The notes under the pieces were generated by a model, which had not been told where the DNA came from, did not search any database, and saw nothing but the letters and a program-made list of their open reading frames with translations. From Phytobacter ursingii (lineage in GTDB: Bacteria > Pseudomonadota > Gammaproteobacteria > Enterobacterales > Enterobacteriaceae): a stretch of 64,000 nt of DNA. Shown here piece by piece: positions 51,118-60,414 of this stretch; the first letter of the stretch is position 1, and each line of letters opens with the position of its first letter. The stretch covers positions 892,599-956,598 of the forward strand of contig CABDWT010000002.1 in assembly GCA_901456055.1 (NCBI GenBank), read 5' to 3'. Position numbers and translations under genes: made by a program.

Positions 51118-51220
51118 CTGCTGCTTCCTTTTAAAAGACGAATCTTTTTAAGTGTGCAGCAAGTCGGCGAAAGGTAAAACCCGACAGACCAGATTTGCTT
51201 AAAAAAACAACAGCACAATC

Positions 51221-51925
51221 TTAATACTCGGAATTTACGATCACCTCTTCACCAAACGCCCCCGCTTGCGGCAGCGGACGATAGGTTGAATTCGAGGCGC
51301 GCAGGATACGTACCGGTCGGGCCTCACTCGCTTTCGCCGCCGTCATATCGTCGTCCGAGTCGCCATAGAAGATTTTGATTTGCTTATCGGCCAGCCACTG
51401 CGTCTTACTGTTCTGACCGTCTTTCACCCCAGCAAAAATCACCGGGTTCATATTCGCTGCCGGAATCAAAAAATCTTCCTGCAGGGTTTTGGTGACGGTT
51501 TCCGTCGCCGTCTGAGTACGACCGGTAATGAAATAAATACTGTCGCCGCGTTTCACATGCAGCGCGATCAACGCCCGCGCGACCTCTTTGGGAATACTGA
51601 ATTCATCCCAGCCGTTGTTCATTTTCTCCCAGAATTCCGGGTTCCGGAGATAGGCTTCGCTATCCGGAGAGTACATTTTTTTGCCGCGCCAGAAACCGGG
51701 ACTGGAAAACAGAACCGTATCGTCGATATCAAACCCAACGGCCATCGGTGGGCGATCCACAAGGCTGCGTTCGAGCTGAACGACGGAGACCCAGTGAATG
51801 GGGGCCTGTTCAGCCAATTTGGCAACGTTGGTACCTGTGCTGTCTGGCGTCGGCGTCGAAGCCTGTGCAAAGAACGCGCCGGTGAGCGAAAACGATAAGC
51901 AGAGGGCTAATGTGAACTTCCGCAT
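51221..51925 (-). CDS. aphA: AphA, class B acid phosphatase
   Basis: 234 residues (K-12: 237). Signal peptide ending AQA, then a HAD-fold phosphatase with nucleophile motif [17 protein letters not shown] and GDSDDD. Periplasmic nucleotidase/phosphotransferase. Monocistronic, between yjbQ and tyrB. Confidence 0.96.
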   Translation of the reverse strand: MRKFTLALCLSFSLTGAFFAQASTPTPDSTGTNVAKLAEQAPIHWVSVVQLERSLVDRPPMAVGFDIDDTVLFSSPGFWRGKKMYSPDSEAYLRNPEFWEKMNNGWDEFSIPKEVARALIALHVKRGDSIYFITGRTQTATETVTKTLQEDFLIPAANMNPVIFAGVKDGQNSKTQWLADKQIKIFYGDSDDDMTAAKASEARPVRILRASNSTYRPLPQAGAFGEEVIVNSEY

Positions 51926-52070
51926 ATTTATCCCTAAATTTTCAGTCCGTTATTGTCAGATGGCGTGTAAAGCATCAAAAAGCTCTCCGACCATACCCTC
52001 AGACACGGGTGAAAGGAAGGCGTTTCTGCGGTTTCCTCAGCGTAAACAGGAATATTCGTAGCAGGATCGC

Positions 52071-52098
52071 GACATTTTCCTCCCTGACGGGAGGAAAA
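52071..52098. terminator. Hairpin after tyrB
   Basis: TTTTCCTCCC-tgac-GGGAGGAAAA is a 10-bp perfect stem with A/T ends, 12 bases past the tyrB stop. It lacks a long T-run after it on the minus strand, so terminator efficiency is uncertain. Confidence 0.55.
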
Positions 52099-52108
52099 AA
52101 TGCGTCAT

Positions 52109-53302
52109 TTACATCACAGCGGCAAAGGCCTGAGCGACACGGTGCACATTGCGGCTATTAAGCCCGGCAACGCACATACGCCCGCTGGCAATGAGGTAGA
52201 CACCAAACTCTTCACGCAGACGATCAACCTGGGCAGCACTCAGGCCGGTGTAACTGAACATACCGCGTTGTTTAAGCAGATAGTCAAAGTTTCGCCCCGG
52301 AACGGCCTCTTTCAGCACATTCACCAGTTCCTGACGCATCGCCAGAATGCGTGTACGCATTGTCTCGACTTCCGCCAGCCATGAGGCTTTCAGCGCCGTA
52401 TCGCCCAGTACCGTGGCAACAACCTGCGCACCGAAGTTTGGCGGGCTGGAGTAGTTTCGACGCACCGTCGCTTTCAATTGGCCCAGGACGCGAGACGCCG
52501 TTTCCGCATCTTCACAGACAACAGAGAGTCCGCCTACGCGTTCGCCATAGAGAGAGAAAATTTTGGAAAACGAATTGCTGACCAGCGCCGGTAAACCCGC
52601 GTCAGCAATCGCACGGATTGCGTACGCATCCTCTTCCATACCGCCGCCAAAGCCCTGGTAGGCAATGTCGAGGAAAGGAATCAGGTTACGGGCTTTCAGC
52701 ACGTTTACCACCTCATCCCACTGCGCGTTCGTTAAATCTGAGCCGGTCGGGTTATGGCAGCATGGGTGTAGCAGAACGATGCTCTTCTCCGGCAGGGTAT
52801 CGAGTTTTTCCAGCAGCGCGGTAAAACGTACACCATTGGTTTCGCTGTCGAACCAGGGATAGGTGCTGACCTTAAAGCCCGCGCCTTCAAAAATGGCGAC
52901 ATGGTTTTCCCAGGTGGGATCGCTGACCCAAACAGCGGAATCCGGGAAGTAGCGTTTCAGAAAATCAGCACCCACTTTAAGCGCGCCGGAGCCGCCCAGC
53001 GTCTGGATCGTTGCCACGCGTTTTTGCGCCACCACCGGGTGCTCTGCGCCAAATAACAACGGCACTATGGTGTGACGATAAGTATTCAGACCTTCCATCG
53101 GCAGATAGAGAGACGCACCGTGTGGCTGGGCATTGAGGCGGGCCTCGGCTTCGGCAACGGCCTGTAGCTGTGGGATGATGCCATCTTCGTTGTAGTACAA
53201 CCCGATGCTGAGGTTAACTTTGTCGCTGCGCGGGTCTTCTTTGAAACGCTCCATCAGACTCAGGATGGGGTCGCCAGCGTAGGCGTCAACTTTTTGGAAC
53301 AC
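52109..53302 (-). CDS. tyrB: Tyrosine (aromatic) aminotransferase
   Basis: 397 residues starting at GTG 53302, which gives the K-12 N-terminus [14 protein letters not shown]-12 tyrB also starts with GTG. GGAG precedes it. PLP-dependent class I aminotransferase with [17 protein letters not shown] carrying the PLP-binding Lys. Final step of tyrosine, phenylalanine and leucine synthesis. Confidence 0.96.
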   Translation of the reverse strand: MFQKVDAYAGDPILSLMERFKEDPRSDKVNLSIGLYYNEDGIIPQLQAVAEAEARLNAQPHGASLYLPMEGLNTYRHTIVPLLFGAEHPVVAQKRVATIQTLGGSGALKVGADFLKRYFPDSAVWVSDPTWENHVAIFEGAGFKVSTYPWFDSETNGVRFTALLEKLDTLPEKSIVLLHPCCHNPTGSDLTNAQWDEVVNVLKARNLIPFLDIAYQGFGGGMEEDAYAIRAIADAGLPALVSNSFSKIFSLYGERVGGLSVVCEDAETASRVLGQLKATVRRNYSSPPNFGAQVVATVLGDTALKASWLAEVETMRTRILAMRQELVNVLKEAVPGRNFDYLLKQRGMFSYTGLSAAQVDRLREEFGVYLIASGRMCVAGLNSRNVHRVAQAFAAVM

Positions 53303-53393
53303 TTGGCGGTTCTCCAGGTTTACAGTAGGAAGGATAAGACACAATAAACCGGAAGAGAAAGAAGATCGAGCGGGATGTTTGCACCTCATCGTC

Positions 53394-53510
53394 TGATGCC
53401 CTCACCCCGGCCCTCTCCCACGGGGAAAGGGAGAAAACCAAACGCCAGCGCGGCAAAATCGCAGCCCGGACAGGGCGCTTTCGCCGCATCCGGGCCGGGT
53501 CGACGCTATG
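53394..53510. repeat. GGGAGAGGG-type repeat and REP-like element
   Basis: Between alr and tyrB: CTGATGCCCTCACCCCGGCCCTCTCCC (start 53394) with a partly decayed right arm, followed by REP-like GCCCGGAC...GCCGCATCCGGGC (~53463-53497). The junction of the two families here adds to the intergenic repeat load. Confidence 0.7.
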
Positions 53511-54590
53511 TTAATCGACGTATTTCAAAGCAGCACGTGACGTCAGGCGCGTAATCAATTCGTAGGCGCTGATCCCGGTGATTTCCGCAATGCGCTCAAC
53601 GGGCAAACCGTCCCCCCAGAAGACAACCGAATCGCCAACGGCATCCTGGGCATCCGGCCCTAAATCGACGCAAATCATATCCATCGCCACCCGGCCAACA
53701 ATCGGGACTTCGCGACCATTGACCAGCACTGGCGTCCCGGACGGGGCCGCACGCGGATAACCATCGCCATAGCCCATCGCCACCACCCCAAGGCGTGTGT
53801 CACGCTCGCTCACCCAGGTTCCACCATAACCGACCGCATCCCCCGCATTGTGCTCGCGTACGGCAATCAGGCTGGAGGACAGGGTCATCGCGGGCTGGAA
53901 GCCAAAGTCAGCCCCCCAGGGGTGACGATCGAGCGGTGACACCCCATAGAGAATGATGCCCGGACGTACCCAGTCAAAATGGGCCTGCGGCCATAGCAGC
54001 GTACCACCAGATGCAGCAATTGAACGCTGGCCCGGCTTGCCATCACTAAAGGTGGTGAAGATGTCGAGCTGGCGTTCTGTCGCGCCACAGTCCGGCTCAT
54101 CGGCACGGGCAAAGTGGCTGACAATGTTCACCGGCTGGCGCACATTCTTACACTGGCTCAGGCGCTGGTAAACCGCATCTGCCTGCGCCGGGTGAAAGCC
54201 AAGTCGGTGCATACCGGTATCAAGCTTCATCCACACGGTAACAGGCTCAGCGAGCTGCGCCGCCTCCAGCGCCGCGAGTTGTTCCACGCTATGCACTACG
54301 GCATCAAGGTGATGCGCTGAAACCAGCGGTAGCTCGTCAGCGGTAAAAAACCCTTCAAGCAAGAGGATGCGATGGGTAATGCCCCCCTCGCGCAGGCGAA
54401 GGGCCTCTTCGAGACGGGCGACGCCGAAAGCGTCGGCATCGGGGAGCGTTCGCGCGGTCTCAAGAAGACCGTGTCCGTAAGCGTTCGCTTTCACAATCGC
54501 AACCAGGCGGCTGGCGGGAGCCAGTTCGCGCAGACGTTGAAGGTTGTGTCGCAGAGCGCGGCGGTTGACTACAACAGTTGCCGCTTGCAT
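53511..54590 (-). CDS. alr: Alanine racemase (biosynthetic)
   Basis: 359 residues as in K-12 Alr. PLP-binding Lys34 in [12 protein letters not shown], and the second catalytic base Tyr in [14 protein letters not shown]. It makes D-alanine for peptidoglycan. Follows dnaB on the same strand across an ERIC-like element. Confidence 0.97.
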   Translation of the reverse strand: MQAATVVVNRRALRHNLQRLRELAPASRLVAIVKANAYGHGLLETARTLPDADAFGVARLEEALRLREGGITHRILLLEGFFTADELPLVSAHHLDAVVHSVEQLAALEAAQLAEPVTVWMKLDTGMHRLGFHPAQADAVYQRLSQCKNVRQPVNIVSHFARADEPDCGATERQLDIFTTFSDGKPGQRSIAASGGTLLWPQAHFDWVRPGIILYGVSPLDRHPWGADFGFQPAMTLSSSLIAVREHNAGDAVGYGGTWVSERDTRLGVVAMGYGDGYPRAAPSGTPVLVNGREVPIVGRVAMDMICVDLGPDAQDAVGDSVVFWGDGLPVERIAEITGISAYELITRLTSRAALKYVD

Positions 54591-54611
54591 TTGAATTCCT
54601 TATTAAAAGAA

Positions 54612-54730
54612 TCTCCAAAGTCATTCGCGTTGCAGCAAGGCGGCAAGTCCGGGCATCCCCGGGCGCTTAATAAACTAAGTGACCGGGGTGAACGGGCGCA
54701 GTTAACGCAGCTGCGTCGTGAAGGAGGAAG
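54612..54730. repeat. ERIC-like element between dnaB and alr
   Basis: About 120 bases ending ...GCATCCCCGGGCGCTTAATAAACTAAGTGACCGGGGTGAACG, the degenerate central core of the enterobacterial ERIC palindrome. Its outer ends (CGTTGCAGC...; ...GCAGCTGCG) match the sister element at 57192. Confidence 0.75.
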
Positions 54731-54735
54731 GAGAT

Positions 54736-56142
54736 TTACTCGTCGTCGTATTGTGGGCCGGCATAATTATCAAAACGCGACCACTGTCCGTTAAAGGTCA
54801 AACGTACCGTACCGATTGGGCCGTTACGCTGCTTACCAATAATGATTTCAGCGATCCCTTTTAAATCGCTGTTTTCGTGATAAACCTCATCACGATAAAT
54901 AAACATGATCAAGTCGGCGTCCTGCTCGATTGAGCCGGATTCACGCAGGTCGGAGTTGACCGGACGCTTATCCGCACGCTGTTCCAGTGAGCGGTTAAGC
55001 TGCGACAGGGCAACAACCGGCACCTGTAGCTCTTTCGCCAGCGCTTTCAGAGAGCGGGAAATCTCCGCAATCTCCAGTGTACGGTTATCGGACAGCGACG
55101 GCACGCGCATCAGTTGCAGGTAGTCGATCATGATAAGGCCGATACCGCCATGCTCACGGGCAATACGTCGCGCACGGGAGCGAACCTCTGTCGGCGTCAG
55201 ACCGGATGAGTCATCAATGTAAATATTGCGTTTTTCCAGCAGGATACCCATGGTGCCGGAAATACGCGCCCAGTCCTCGTCATCAAGCTGACCAGTACGA
55301 ATGCGCGTCTGGTCCACACGCGACAGAGATGCCAGAGAACGCATCATGATCTGCTCGGAGGGCATCTCAAGACTGAAAATGAGAACCGGTTTATCCTGCA
55401 ACATTGCCGCATTTTCAACGAGGTTCATCGCAAAGGTGGTTTTCCCCATTGATGGACGCGCGGCGACAATAATGAGATCCGACGGCTGTAAACCGGCGGT
55501 TTTTTTATTGAGGTCGTCATAGCCGGTGTTGACCCCAGTAACGCCGTCGTGTGGTTGCTGGAACAGCAGCTCAATACGGGCAACCGTCGCCTCAAGCACA
55601 TCCGCGATGTTTTTCGGGCCTTCGTCTTTGTTGGCCCGGCTTTCCGCAATTTTGAAAACCCGCGACTCAGCAAGATCGAGCAGGTCTTCACTGGTGCGAC
55701 CCTGAGGGTCGAAACCGGCACTGGCGATTTCATTGGCGACGGAGATCATCTCGCGCACAACCGCACGTTCACGCACGATATCTGCGTAAGCGCTGATGTT
55801 CGCCGCACTTGGCGTATTTTTGGACAGTTCAGCCAGATAAGCAAAGCCGCCGACGATATCCAACTGCCCTTGCAGTTCCAGCGATTCCGCCAGCGTAATC
55901 AGGTCAATGGGTTTGCCCATCTCCTGTAAACGGTGCATCTCAGTAAAGATATGGCGATGCGGACGAGTATAGAAATCATCTGCCACAACGCGCTCGGCAA
56001 CATCGTCCCAGCGCTCGTTATCCAGCATTAAACCGCCCAACACCGACTGTTCCGCTTCAATGGAATGGGGCGGCACTTTCATCCCCTCGACCTGAAAATC
56101 GCGGGGTTCAGTCTGTTTGTTGAAGGGTTTATTTCCTGCCAT
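54736..56142 (-). CDS. dnaB: Replicative DNA helicase
   Basis: 468 residues (K-12: 471). N-terminal DnaG-interacting domain and RecA-like motor with Walker A ARPSMGKTTF, Walker B LIMIDYLQL and DLRESGSIEQDAD. No intein. ATG 56142 (MAGNKPF); the longer frame reads into qorA control DNA. Divergent from qorA. Confidence 0.98.
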   Translation of the reverse strand: MAGNKPFNKQTEPRDFQVEGMKVPPHSIEAEQSVLGGLMLDNERWDDVAERVVADDFYTRPHRHIFTEMHRLQEMGKPIDLITLAESLELQGQLDIVGGFAYLAELSKNTPSAANISAYADIVRERAVVREMISVANEIASAGFDPQGRTSEDLLDLAESRVFKIAESRANKDEGPKNIADVLEATVARIELLFQQPHDGVTGVNTGYDDLNKKTAGLQPSDLIIVAARPSMGKTTFAMNLVENAAMLQDKPVLIFSLEMPSEQIMMRSLASLSRVDQTRIRTGQLDDEDWARISGTMGILLEKRNIYIDDSSGLTPTEVRSRARRIAREHGGIGLIMIDYLQLMRVPSLSDNRTLEIAEISRSLKALAKELQVPVVALSQLNRSLEQRADKRPVNSDLRESGSIEQDADLIMFIYRDEVYHENSDLKGIAEIIIGKQRNGPIGTVRLTFNGQWSRFDNYAGPQYDDE

Positions 56143-56200
56143 AGTGAATGGAGTTACCAACGTAATGAATGGTTCGAAAGATTATCATTCGGGAGGAAGC

Positions 56201-57184
56201 ATGGCGACAAGAATTGAATTTCACAAGCATGGTGGCCCTGAGGTTTTACACGCTGTCGAATTTAATCCCGCCGCTCCGGCGGAAAATGAAGTCCAGGTCG
56301 AAAACAAAGCCATAGGGATTAATTATATCGACACCTACATCCGTAGCGGTCTGTATCCACCCCCCTCGTTGCCGAGCGGCCTGGGGACCGAGGCGGCGGG
56401 CGTGGTCAGCAAAGTGGGCTCTGGCGTAAAACATGTTAAAGCAGGCGATCGCGTGGTGTACGCTCAATCCGGGCTTGGCGCCTACAGCTCAGTGCATAAT
56501 GTGCTGGCAGACAAAGTTGCTATTCTGCCCAATGCCATCTCGTTCGAGCAGGCTGCCGCCTCCTTCCTGAAAGGGCTCACCGTCTTTTATCTGCTGCGCA
56601 AAACTTACGAAATTAAACCTGACGAAGCCTTCCTGTTCCATGCGGCGGCGGGTGGCGTAGGGCTGATTGCCTGCCAGTGGTCGAAGGCGCTGGGGGCAAA
56701 ATTAATTGGTACTGTCGGTTCCGCGCAGAAAGCGCAACGGGCCCTGCAAGCTGGCGCATGGCAGGTAATTAACTATCGCGAAGAAAGCATTGTTGAGCGC
56801 GTAAAAGAGATGACCGGTGGGAAAAAAGTACGCGTTGTCTATGACTCGGTGGGTAAAGACACCTGGGAAGACTCTCTCGATTGCCTGCAACGCCGCGGCC
56901 TGATGGTGAGCTTTGGTAACGCCTCCGGGCCGGTATCAGGCGTCAACCTGGGCATTCTGAACCAGAAAGGTTCGCTGTATGCGACCCGCCCTTCCCTCAA
57001 TGGCTACGTGACGAACCGCGAAGAGTTAGAAGAGGCCAGCAACGAACTGTTCTCGCTGATTGCCAGCGGCGTGATCAAAGTGGATGTAGCACAGTCGCAG
57101 AAATTTGCCCTTACCGATGCACGACGCGCACACGAAGTCCTGGAAAGTCGCGCAACTCAGGGGTCGAGCCTGTTGATTCCGTAA
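56201..57184 (+). CDS. qorA: Quinone oxidoreductase (NADPH)
   Basis: 327 residues, zinc-free medium-chain dehydrogenase/reductase with nucleotide motif AAAGGVGLIA and GTEAAGVVSKVGSGV. Reduces quinones with NADPH. GGGAGGAAGC ribosome site before ATG 56201. Divergent from dnaB with 58 bases between. Confidence 0.96.
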   Translation: MATRIEFHKHGGPEVLHAVEFNPAAPAENEVQVENKAIGINYIDTYIRSGLYPPPSLPSGLGTEAAGVVSKVGSGVKHVKAGDRVVYAQSGLGAYSSVHNVLADKVAILPNAISFEQAAASFLKGLTVFYLLRKTYEIKPDEAFLFHAAAGGVGLIACQWSKALGAKLIGTVGSAQKAQRALQAGAWQVINYREESIVERVKEMTGGKKVRVVYDSVGKDTWEDSLDCLQRRGLMVSFGNASGPVSGVNLGILNQKGSLYATRPSLNGYVTNREELEEASNELFSLIASGVIKVDVAQSQKFALTDARRAHEVLESRATQGSSLLIP

Positions 57185-57191
57185 ACCTGGC

Positions 57192-57310
57192 CTTCCGAAT
57201 GATTCACGTTGCAGGCTGGCGGCCAGTGAGTGAATGCCCGGGAGCTTACTCAAGTAAGTGACCGGGATGAATGAGCGCAACCATTAAGCCTGCGGCTTGA
57301 AGCATGGGGG
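57192..57310. repeat. ERIC element after qorA
   Basis: GTGAATGCCCGGGAGCTTAC-TC-AAGTAAGTGACCGGGATG lies at the centre (57229-57270), matching the ERIC core with few changes. The flanks match the sister element at 54612. It forms a long palindrome. Confidence 0.85.
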
Positions 57311-57311
57311 T

Positions 57312-57353
57312 AGAAAGAATTAGGGCTTCCCGAAGGAAGCCCATTCTTTTTTT
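57312..57353 (+). terminator. Terminator of qorA
   Basis: GGGCTTCC-cgaa-GGAAGCCC (57323-57342), with outer AGAAT/ATTCT pairing, followed by TTTTTTT. Confidence 0.9.
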
Positions 57354-57489
57354 AGTTCGGCTGTATGTAGGGTACAGCTCGATGAATTCGTTAACGCGGC
57401 GATAGTGACAGATTTGATAAGTAAATCCTATTCGCTTCTTAGCAAAGCGCCCGGAAAAGTATCGAGGTTGTGATCAAGTGCTCAATACT
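57354..57489. other. Spacer between qorA terminator and pspG
   Basis: 136 bases past the terminator, with no feature that I can support. With the ERIC element and the terminator it completes the ~305-base gap between qorA and pspG. Confidence 0.4.
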
Positions 57490-57732
57490 TTAGTAACGCC
57501 AACGGTTATTGCGCTGATAGTGAGGAATTTTAGGGGTTTTGATCGCCCGAATAATCCACACCACCGCAACCGCCAGTAATAACCAGGGCAATAGCTTGAT
57601 CATCAAAGCAAAAAGGCCACCTAAAAACATCAATGCGGTTGCCACCAGCAGTGCTGCAAGTATGCCCAGCAATGAAACGCCGGTGGCGAGTAGCACAATA
57701 AAAAAGCCGATAACAAACAGTAATTCAAGCAT
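57490..57732 (-). CDS. pspG: PspG, phage-shock inner-membrane protein
   Basis: 80 residues as in K-12 PspG, almost entirely membrane helices (LLFVIGFFIVLLATGVSLLG; LLPWLLLAVAVVWIIRAI) with a basic C-terminal tail. Member of the PspF regulon for envelope stress. ATG 57732 is the K-12 start; the sigma-54 promoter sits upstream. Confidence 0.95.
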   Translation of the reverse strand: MLELLFVIGFFIVLLATGVSLLGILAALLVATALMFLGGLFALMIKLLPWLLLAVAVVWIIRAIKTPKIPHYQRNNRWRY

Positions 57733-57786
57733 GGCGCGCTCCAGATAATAGATAATGACATCGGGACGATGACTTACAAGATGCTT

Positions 57787-57802
57787 TACAAGAAGCATGC
57801 CA
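57787..57802 (-). promoter_or_regulatory. Sigma-54 promoter of pspG
   Basis: On the minus strand TGGCATGCTTCTTGTA has GG and GT spaced as in -24/-12 elements, ~55 bases before pspG. K-12 pspG is sigma-54 and PspF dependent. The -12 GC is a GT here. Confidence 0.7.
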
Positions 57803-57821
57803 GTTTTAGTGCATTGATTTA

Positions 57822-57856
57822 TAAAAGAAAAGGCTCCGCATCATGATGCGAAGCCT
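57822..57856 (-). terminator. Terminator of dusA
   Basis: On the minus strand AGGCTTCGCATCATGATGCGGAGCCT forms a strong palindromic stem, followed by TTTCTTTT. It ends dusA before the pspG promoter. Confidence 0.85.
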
Positions 57857-57883
57857 GGTGAATTTGACCATTTTTTAGCGAAT

Positions 57884-58921
57884 TTATTCGCGATTTGCCA
57901 CAAGTCTCAGCGCGTGTTCCAGCACCGCGACATCGGCCCCGGCTTTATGGGCATTCTCGCTCAGGTAGCGACGCCACTGACGGGCTCCAGGTATCCCCTG
58001 AAACAGTCCCAACATATGGCGGGTGATATGCCCCAGGTACGTTCCCTGCTGCAATTCACGCTCAATGTAGGGATACATTGCCCGTACTACCGCTACCGGG
58101 TCCGCATCCACCACATCCGCACCGAAAATTTCCCGATCAACGCGCGCCAGAATGCCCGGGTTCTGATAGGCCTCACGCCCAACCATCACCCCATCCATGT
58201 GCGCGAGATGGGTTTTGGCCGCTTCCAGCGAGGTAATGCCGCCGTTGATCGACATCGTCAAATGCGGGAAATCGCGTTTAAGCTGGTAGACACGCGGATA
58301 ATCCAGTGGGGGAATTTCACGGTTCTCTTTCGGGCTTAAACCAGAAAGCCAGGCTTTACGCGCGTGGATGATAAACATCTCACATTCGCCTTTGCCGGAA
58401 ACCGTGCTAATAAAATCACAGAGAAATTCGTAGCTGTCCTGATCGTCAATGCCGATACGGGTTTTTACCGTCACCGGAATAGACACCACATCGCGCATCG
58501 CTTTCACACAATCGGCCACCAGTTGTGCATTGCCCATCAGGCAGGCGCCAAACATGCCGTTCTGCACACGATCGGATGGACACCCCACATTCAGGTTGAT
58601 CTCATCATAACCGCGCTGCTCCGCCAGCTTCGCACAATGTGCAAGCTGTGCAGGATCACTACCACCGAGTTGCAATGCGACCGGATGCTCTTCCTCGCTG
58701 TATGCCAGATAGTCGCCCTTGCCATGAATAATGGCCCCCGTCGTGACCATCTCGGTATAGAGCAGCGTATGGCGTGAAAGCAGGCGCAGGAAATAGCGGC
58801 AATGGCGATCCGTCCAGTCGAGCATCGGCGCAATGCTAAACCGACCAGACCAGTGAATGTCAGGATTTTCAGGCAATGCGCTGGATTGGTGGGTTTTGTT
58901 CATTTCAAGATTACCGTGCAT
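57884..58921 (-). CDS. dusA: tRNA-dihydrouridine synthase A
   Basis: 345 residues as in K-12 DusA. FMN-dependent barrel with [10 protein letters not shown], the catalytic Cys in [12 protein letters not shown] and [14 protein letters not shown]. Reduces U20/20a in tRNA. The reading frame is intact, including the variable N-terminus ([10 protein letters not shown]). The prophage begins just upstream, so its native promoter may be displaced and the gene may now be read from phage DNA. Confidence 0.97.
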   Translation of the reverse strand: MHGNLEMNKTHQSSALPENPDIHWSGRFSIAPMLDWTDRHCRYFLRLLSRHTLLYTEMVTTGAIIHGKGDYLAYSEEEHPVALQLGGSDPAQLAHCAKLAEQRGYDEINLNVGCPSDRVQNGMFGACLMGNAQLVADCVKAMRDVVSIPVTVKTRIGIDDQDSYEFLCDFISTVSGKGECEMFIIHARKAWLSGLSPKENREIPPLDYPRVYQLKRDFPHLTMSINGGITSLEAAKTHLAHMDGVMVGREAYQNPGILARVDREIFGADVVDADPVAVVRAMYPYIERELQQGTYLGHITRHMLGLFQGIPGARQWRRYLSENAHKAGADVAVLEHALRLVANRE

Positions 58922-59008
58922 TTTTTGACATTTAAGTATATTTTTCTCGCATCAGGTTCCCACTCAGGCTCCCATAAGTATGGGGACCTGAGACAGCGAG
59001 AAAGCAGA
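58922..59008. other. dusA-prophage junction, candidate attachment and arm-site region
   Basis: 87 bases between the dusA start and the integrase start. Contains direct repeats CAGGTTCCCA (58953-58962) and CAGGCTCCCA (58965-58974), the latter also half of an imperfect inverted repeat (58965-58990, CAGGCTCCCATA / TATGGGGACCTG). These look like integrase arm sites or a regulator operator. The att core cannot be fixed without the far end. Confidence 0.5.
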
Positions 59009-60100
59009 ATGGCGTATTATAACATAGAGAAACGACTTAAATCTGATGGTACTCCCCGATACCGCTGTACTGTTTTGGTCAAAGAAAAAGGAATTATCAC
59101 TTTCCGTGAAAGCAAAACCTTTCCAAAGATGGCCCATGCAAAAACCTGGGGGACCCAAAGAGCCTCAGAACTGGATCTTCATGGTCTGCCTTCATCAGGG
59201 GATGCCGACGGTGTTACTGTCAGAGACCTACTTATCAAGTACATCAATGATCCAAATGCTGGCGGTAAAGCAGGCAGAACAAAATCATACGTATTAAATA
59301 TGCTGGTCGACTGCGACCTTTCTTCGTTACCTCTCCTTTCTTTGACGACAAATGACATTATTGAACATTGCCGGTTAAGAAATAATGCTGGCGCTGGGCC
59401 TGCAACAATAAGTCACGATGTAAGTTATCTCGGTAGTGTCCTGGACTCCGCAAAACCTGTTTACGGAATTAATTACACCCAAAACCCGGCAAAAGAGGCG
59501 AGACCTCACCTGTTGAAGTTAGGGCTTATCGGCAAATCGAATAGGCGCAATAGAAGACCAGCAACCGAGGAGCTTGACCGGTTAATCGAGGGATTGAGAT
59601 CGCGCTCAGAACACTCAGCGGCAAAAATTCCATATGTTGATATTCTGAATTTTTCAGTTCTCTCGTGTATGCGTATTGGTGAAGTTTGCAGATTAAGATG
59701 GGCAGATATCAATGCTGAACAAAAATCTATATTGGTCAGGGATAGGAAGGATCCAAGGAAAAAAGAAGGGAATCATATGCAGGTTGCACTTCTTGGCGAG
59801 GCTTGGGATATCGTCCAACGCCAACCAAGAAAATCAGAGTTGATTTTTCCATATAAAAGTAGCTCTGTTACAGCAGGCTTTCAGCGAGTCAGGGAGAGCC
59901 TGGGTATCAAAGACCTTCGCTATCATGATCTGAGAAGAGAAGGGGCCAGCCGCCTTTTCGAAGCTGGCTTTAGCATAGAGGAAGTTGCACAAGTAACCGG
60001 CCACCGCTCTTTAAACGTACTTTGGCAGGTGTATACCGAACTCTATCCTAAGTCATTACATGCCAGACTTGAGCAACTTAAAAAAGAACGCCAAGACTAA
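59009..60100 (+). CDS. Tyrosine-type integrase of the dusA-integrating class
   Basis: 363 residues. SAM-like N-terminal DNA-binding domain, then the catalytic domain with Arg in CMRIGEVCRLRW, HxxR in YHDLRREG, His in GHRSLNV and a Tyr (QVYTEL) as nucleophile. Location beside the 5' end of dusA matches the family of integrases known to use dusA as attB. ATG 59009 follows AGCGAGAAAG. Marks the left end of the prophage. Confidence 0.88.
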   Translation: MAYYNIEKRLKSDGTPRYRCTVLVKEKGIITFRESKTFPKMAHAKTWGTQRASELDLHGLPSSGDADGVTVRDLLIKYINDPNAGGKAGRTKSYVLNMLVDCDLSSLPLLSLTTNDIIEHCRLRNNAGAGPATISHDVSYLGSVLDSAKPVYGINYTQNPAKEARPHLLKLGLIGKSNRRNRRPATEELDRLIEGLRSRSEHSAAKIPYVDILNFSVLSCMRIGEVCRLRWADINAEQKSILVRDRKDPRKKEGNHMQVALLGEAWDIVQRQPRKSELIFPYKSSSVTAGFQRVRESLGIKDLRYHDLRREGASRLFEAGFSIEEVAQVTGHRSLNVLWQVYTELYPKSLHARLEQLKKERQD

Positions 60101-60103
60101 TCG

Positions 60104-60391
60104 TCACATAATAGGGCAGTCATCATCACCTGCCCGGTTAACGAAATAGGTTACTCTTCCGATAACCAGCACATCTTCCAGCGCTTCACCTTCAATCGCC
60201 TCGCCATCCTCTGTAATGAAGGACTGCCCCAGCAGTTTCGCAAATTGCTGGCGACCATATAATGACAGAACGACAGTACAACCCTGTTCCAGTTTCGCCG
60301 GATTAGCTTCAACAAGTGCATACCCATTTGCCGTCGGCATTAATCCTGTAGTGGCGCTTACCCCGCAGATACTATCGAGCGTTTGTTGCAT
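60104..60391 (-). CDS. UmuD/S24-core-like protein without visible catalytic serine
   Basis: 95 residues, unrecognised by name. The part from YALVEANPAKLEQGCTVVL to EDVLVIGRVTYFV can be aligned by eye with the UmuD core segment [19 protein letters not shown] to [15 protein letters not shown], including the position of the catalytic Lys (AKLLG vs VKRLQ). The Ser-containing GDSM stretch is absent. Third gene of the umuD-umuC operon, 23 bases after umuC, with AGGGG before its ATG. Could be an inactive UmuD-like partner. Confidence 0.6.
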   Translation of the reverse strand: MQQTLDSICGVSATTGLMPTANGYALVEANPAKLEQGCTVVLSLYGRQQFAKLLGQSFITEDGEAIEGEALEDVLVIGRVTYFVNRAGDDDCPIM

Positions 60392-60414
60392 AGCCTAACC
60401 CCTGTATTGCATGA

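Noticed and set aside
53303-53389. N-terminal extension of TyrB to an upstream start
   Set aside because: The GTG at 53302 has GGAG upstream and gives the conserved N-terminus; the extension reads control DNA.
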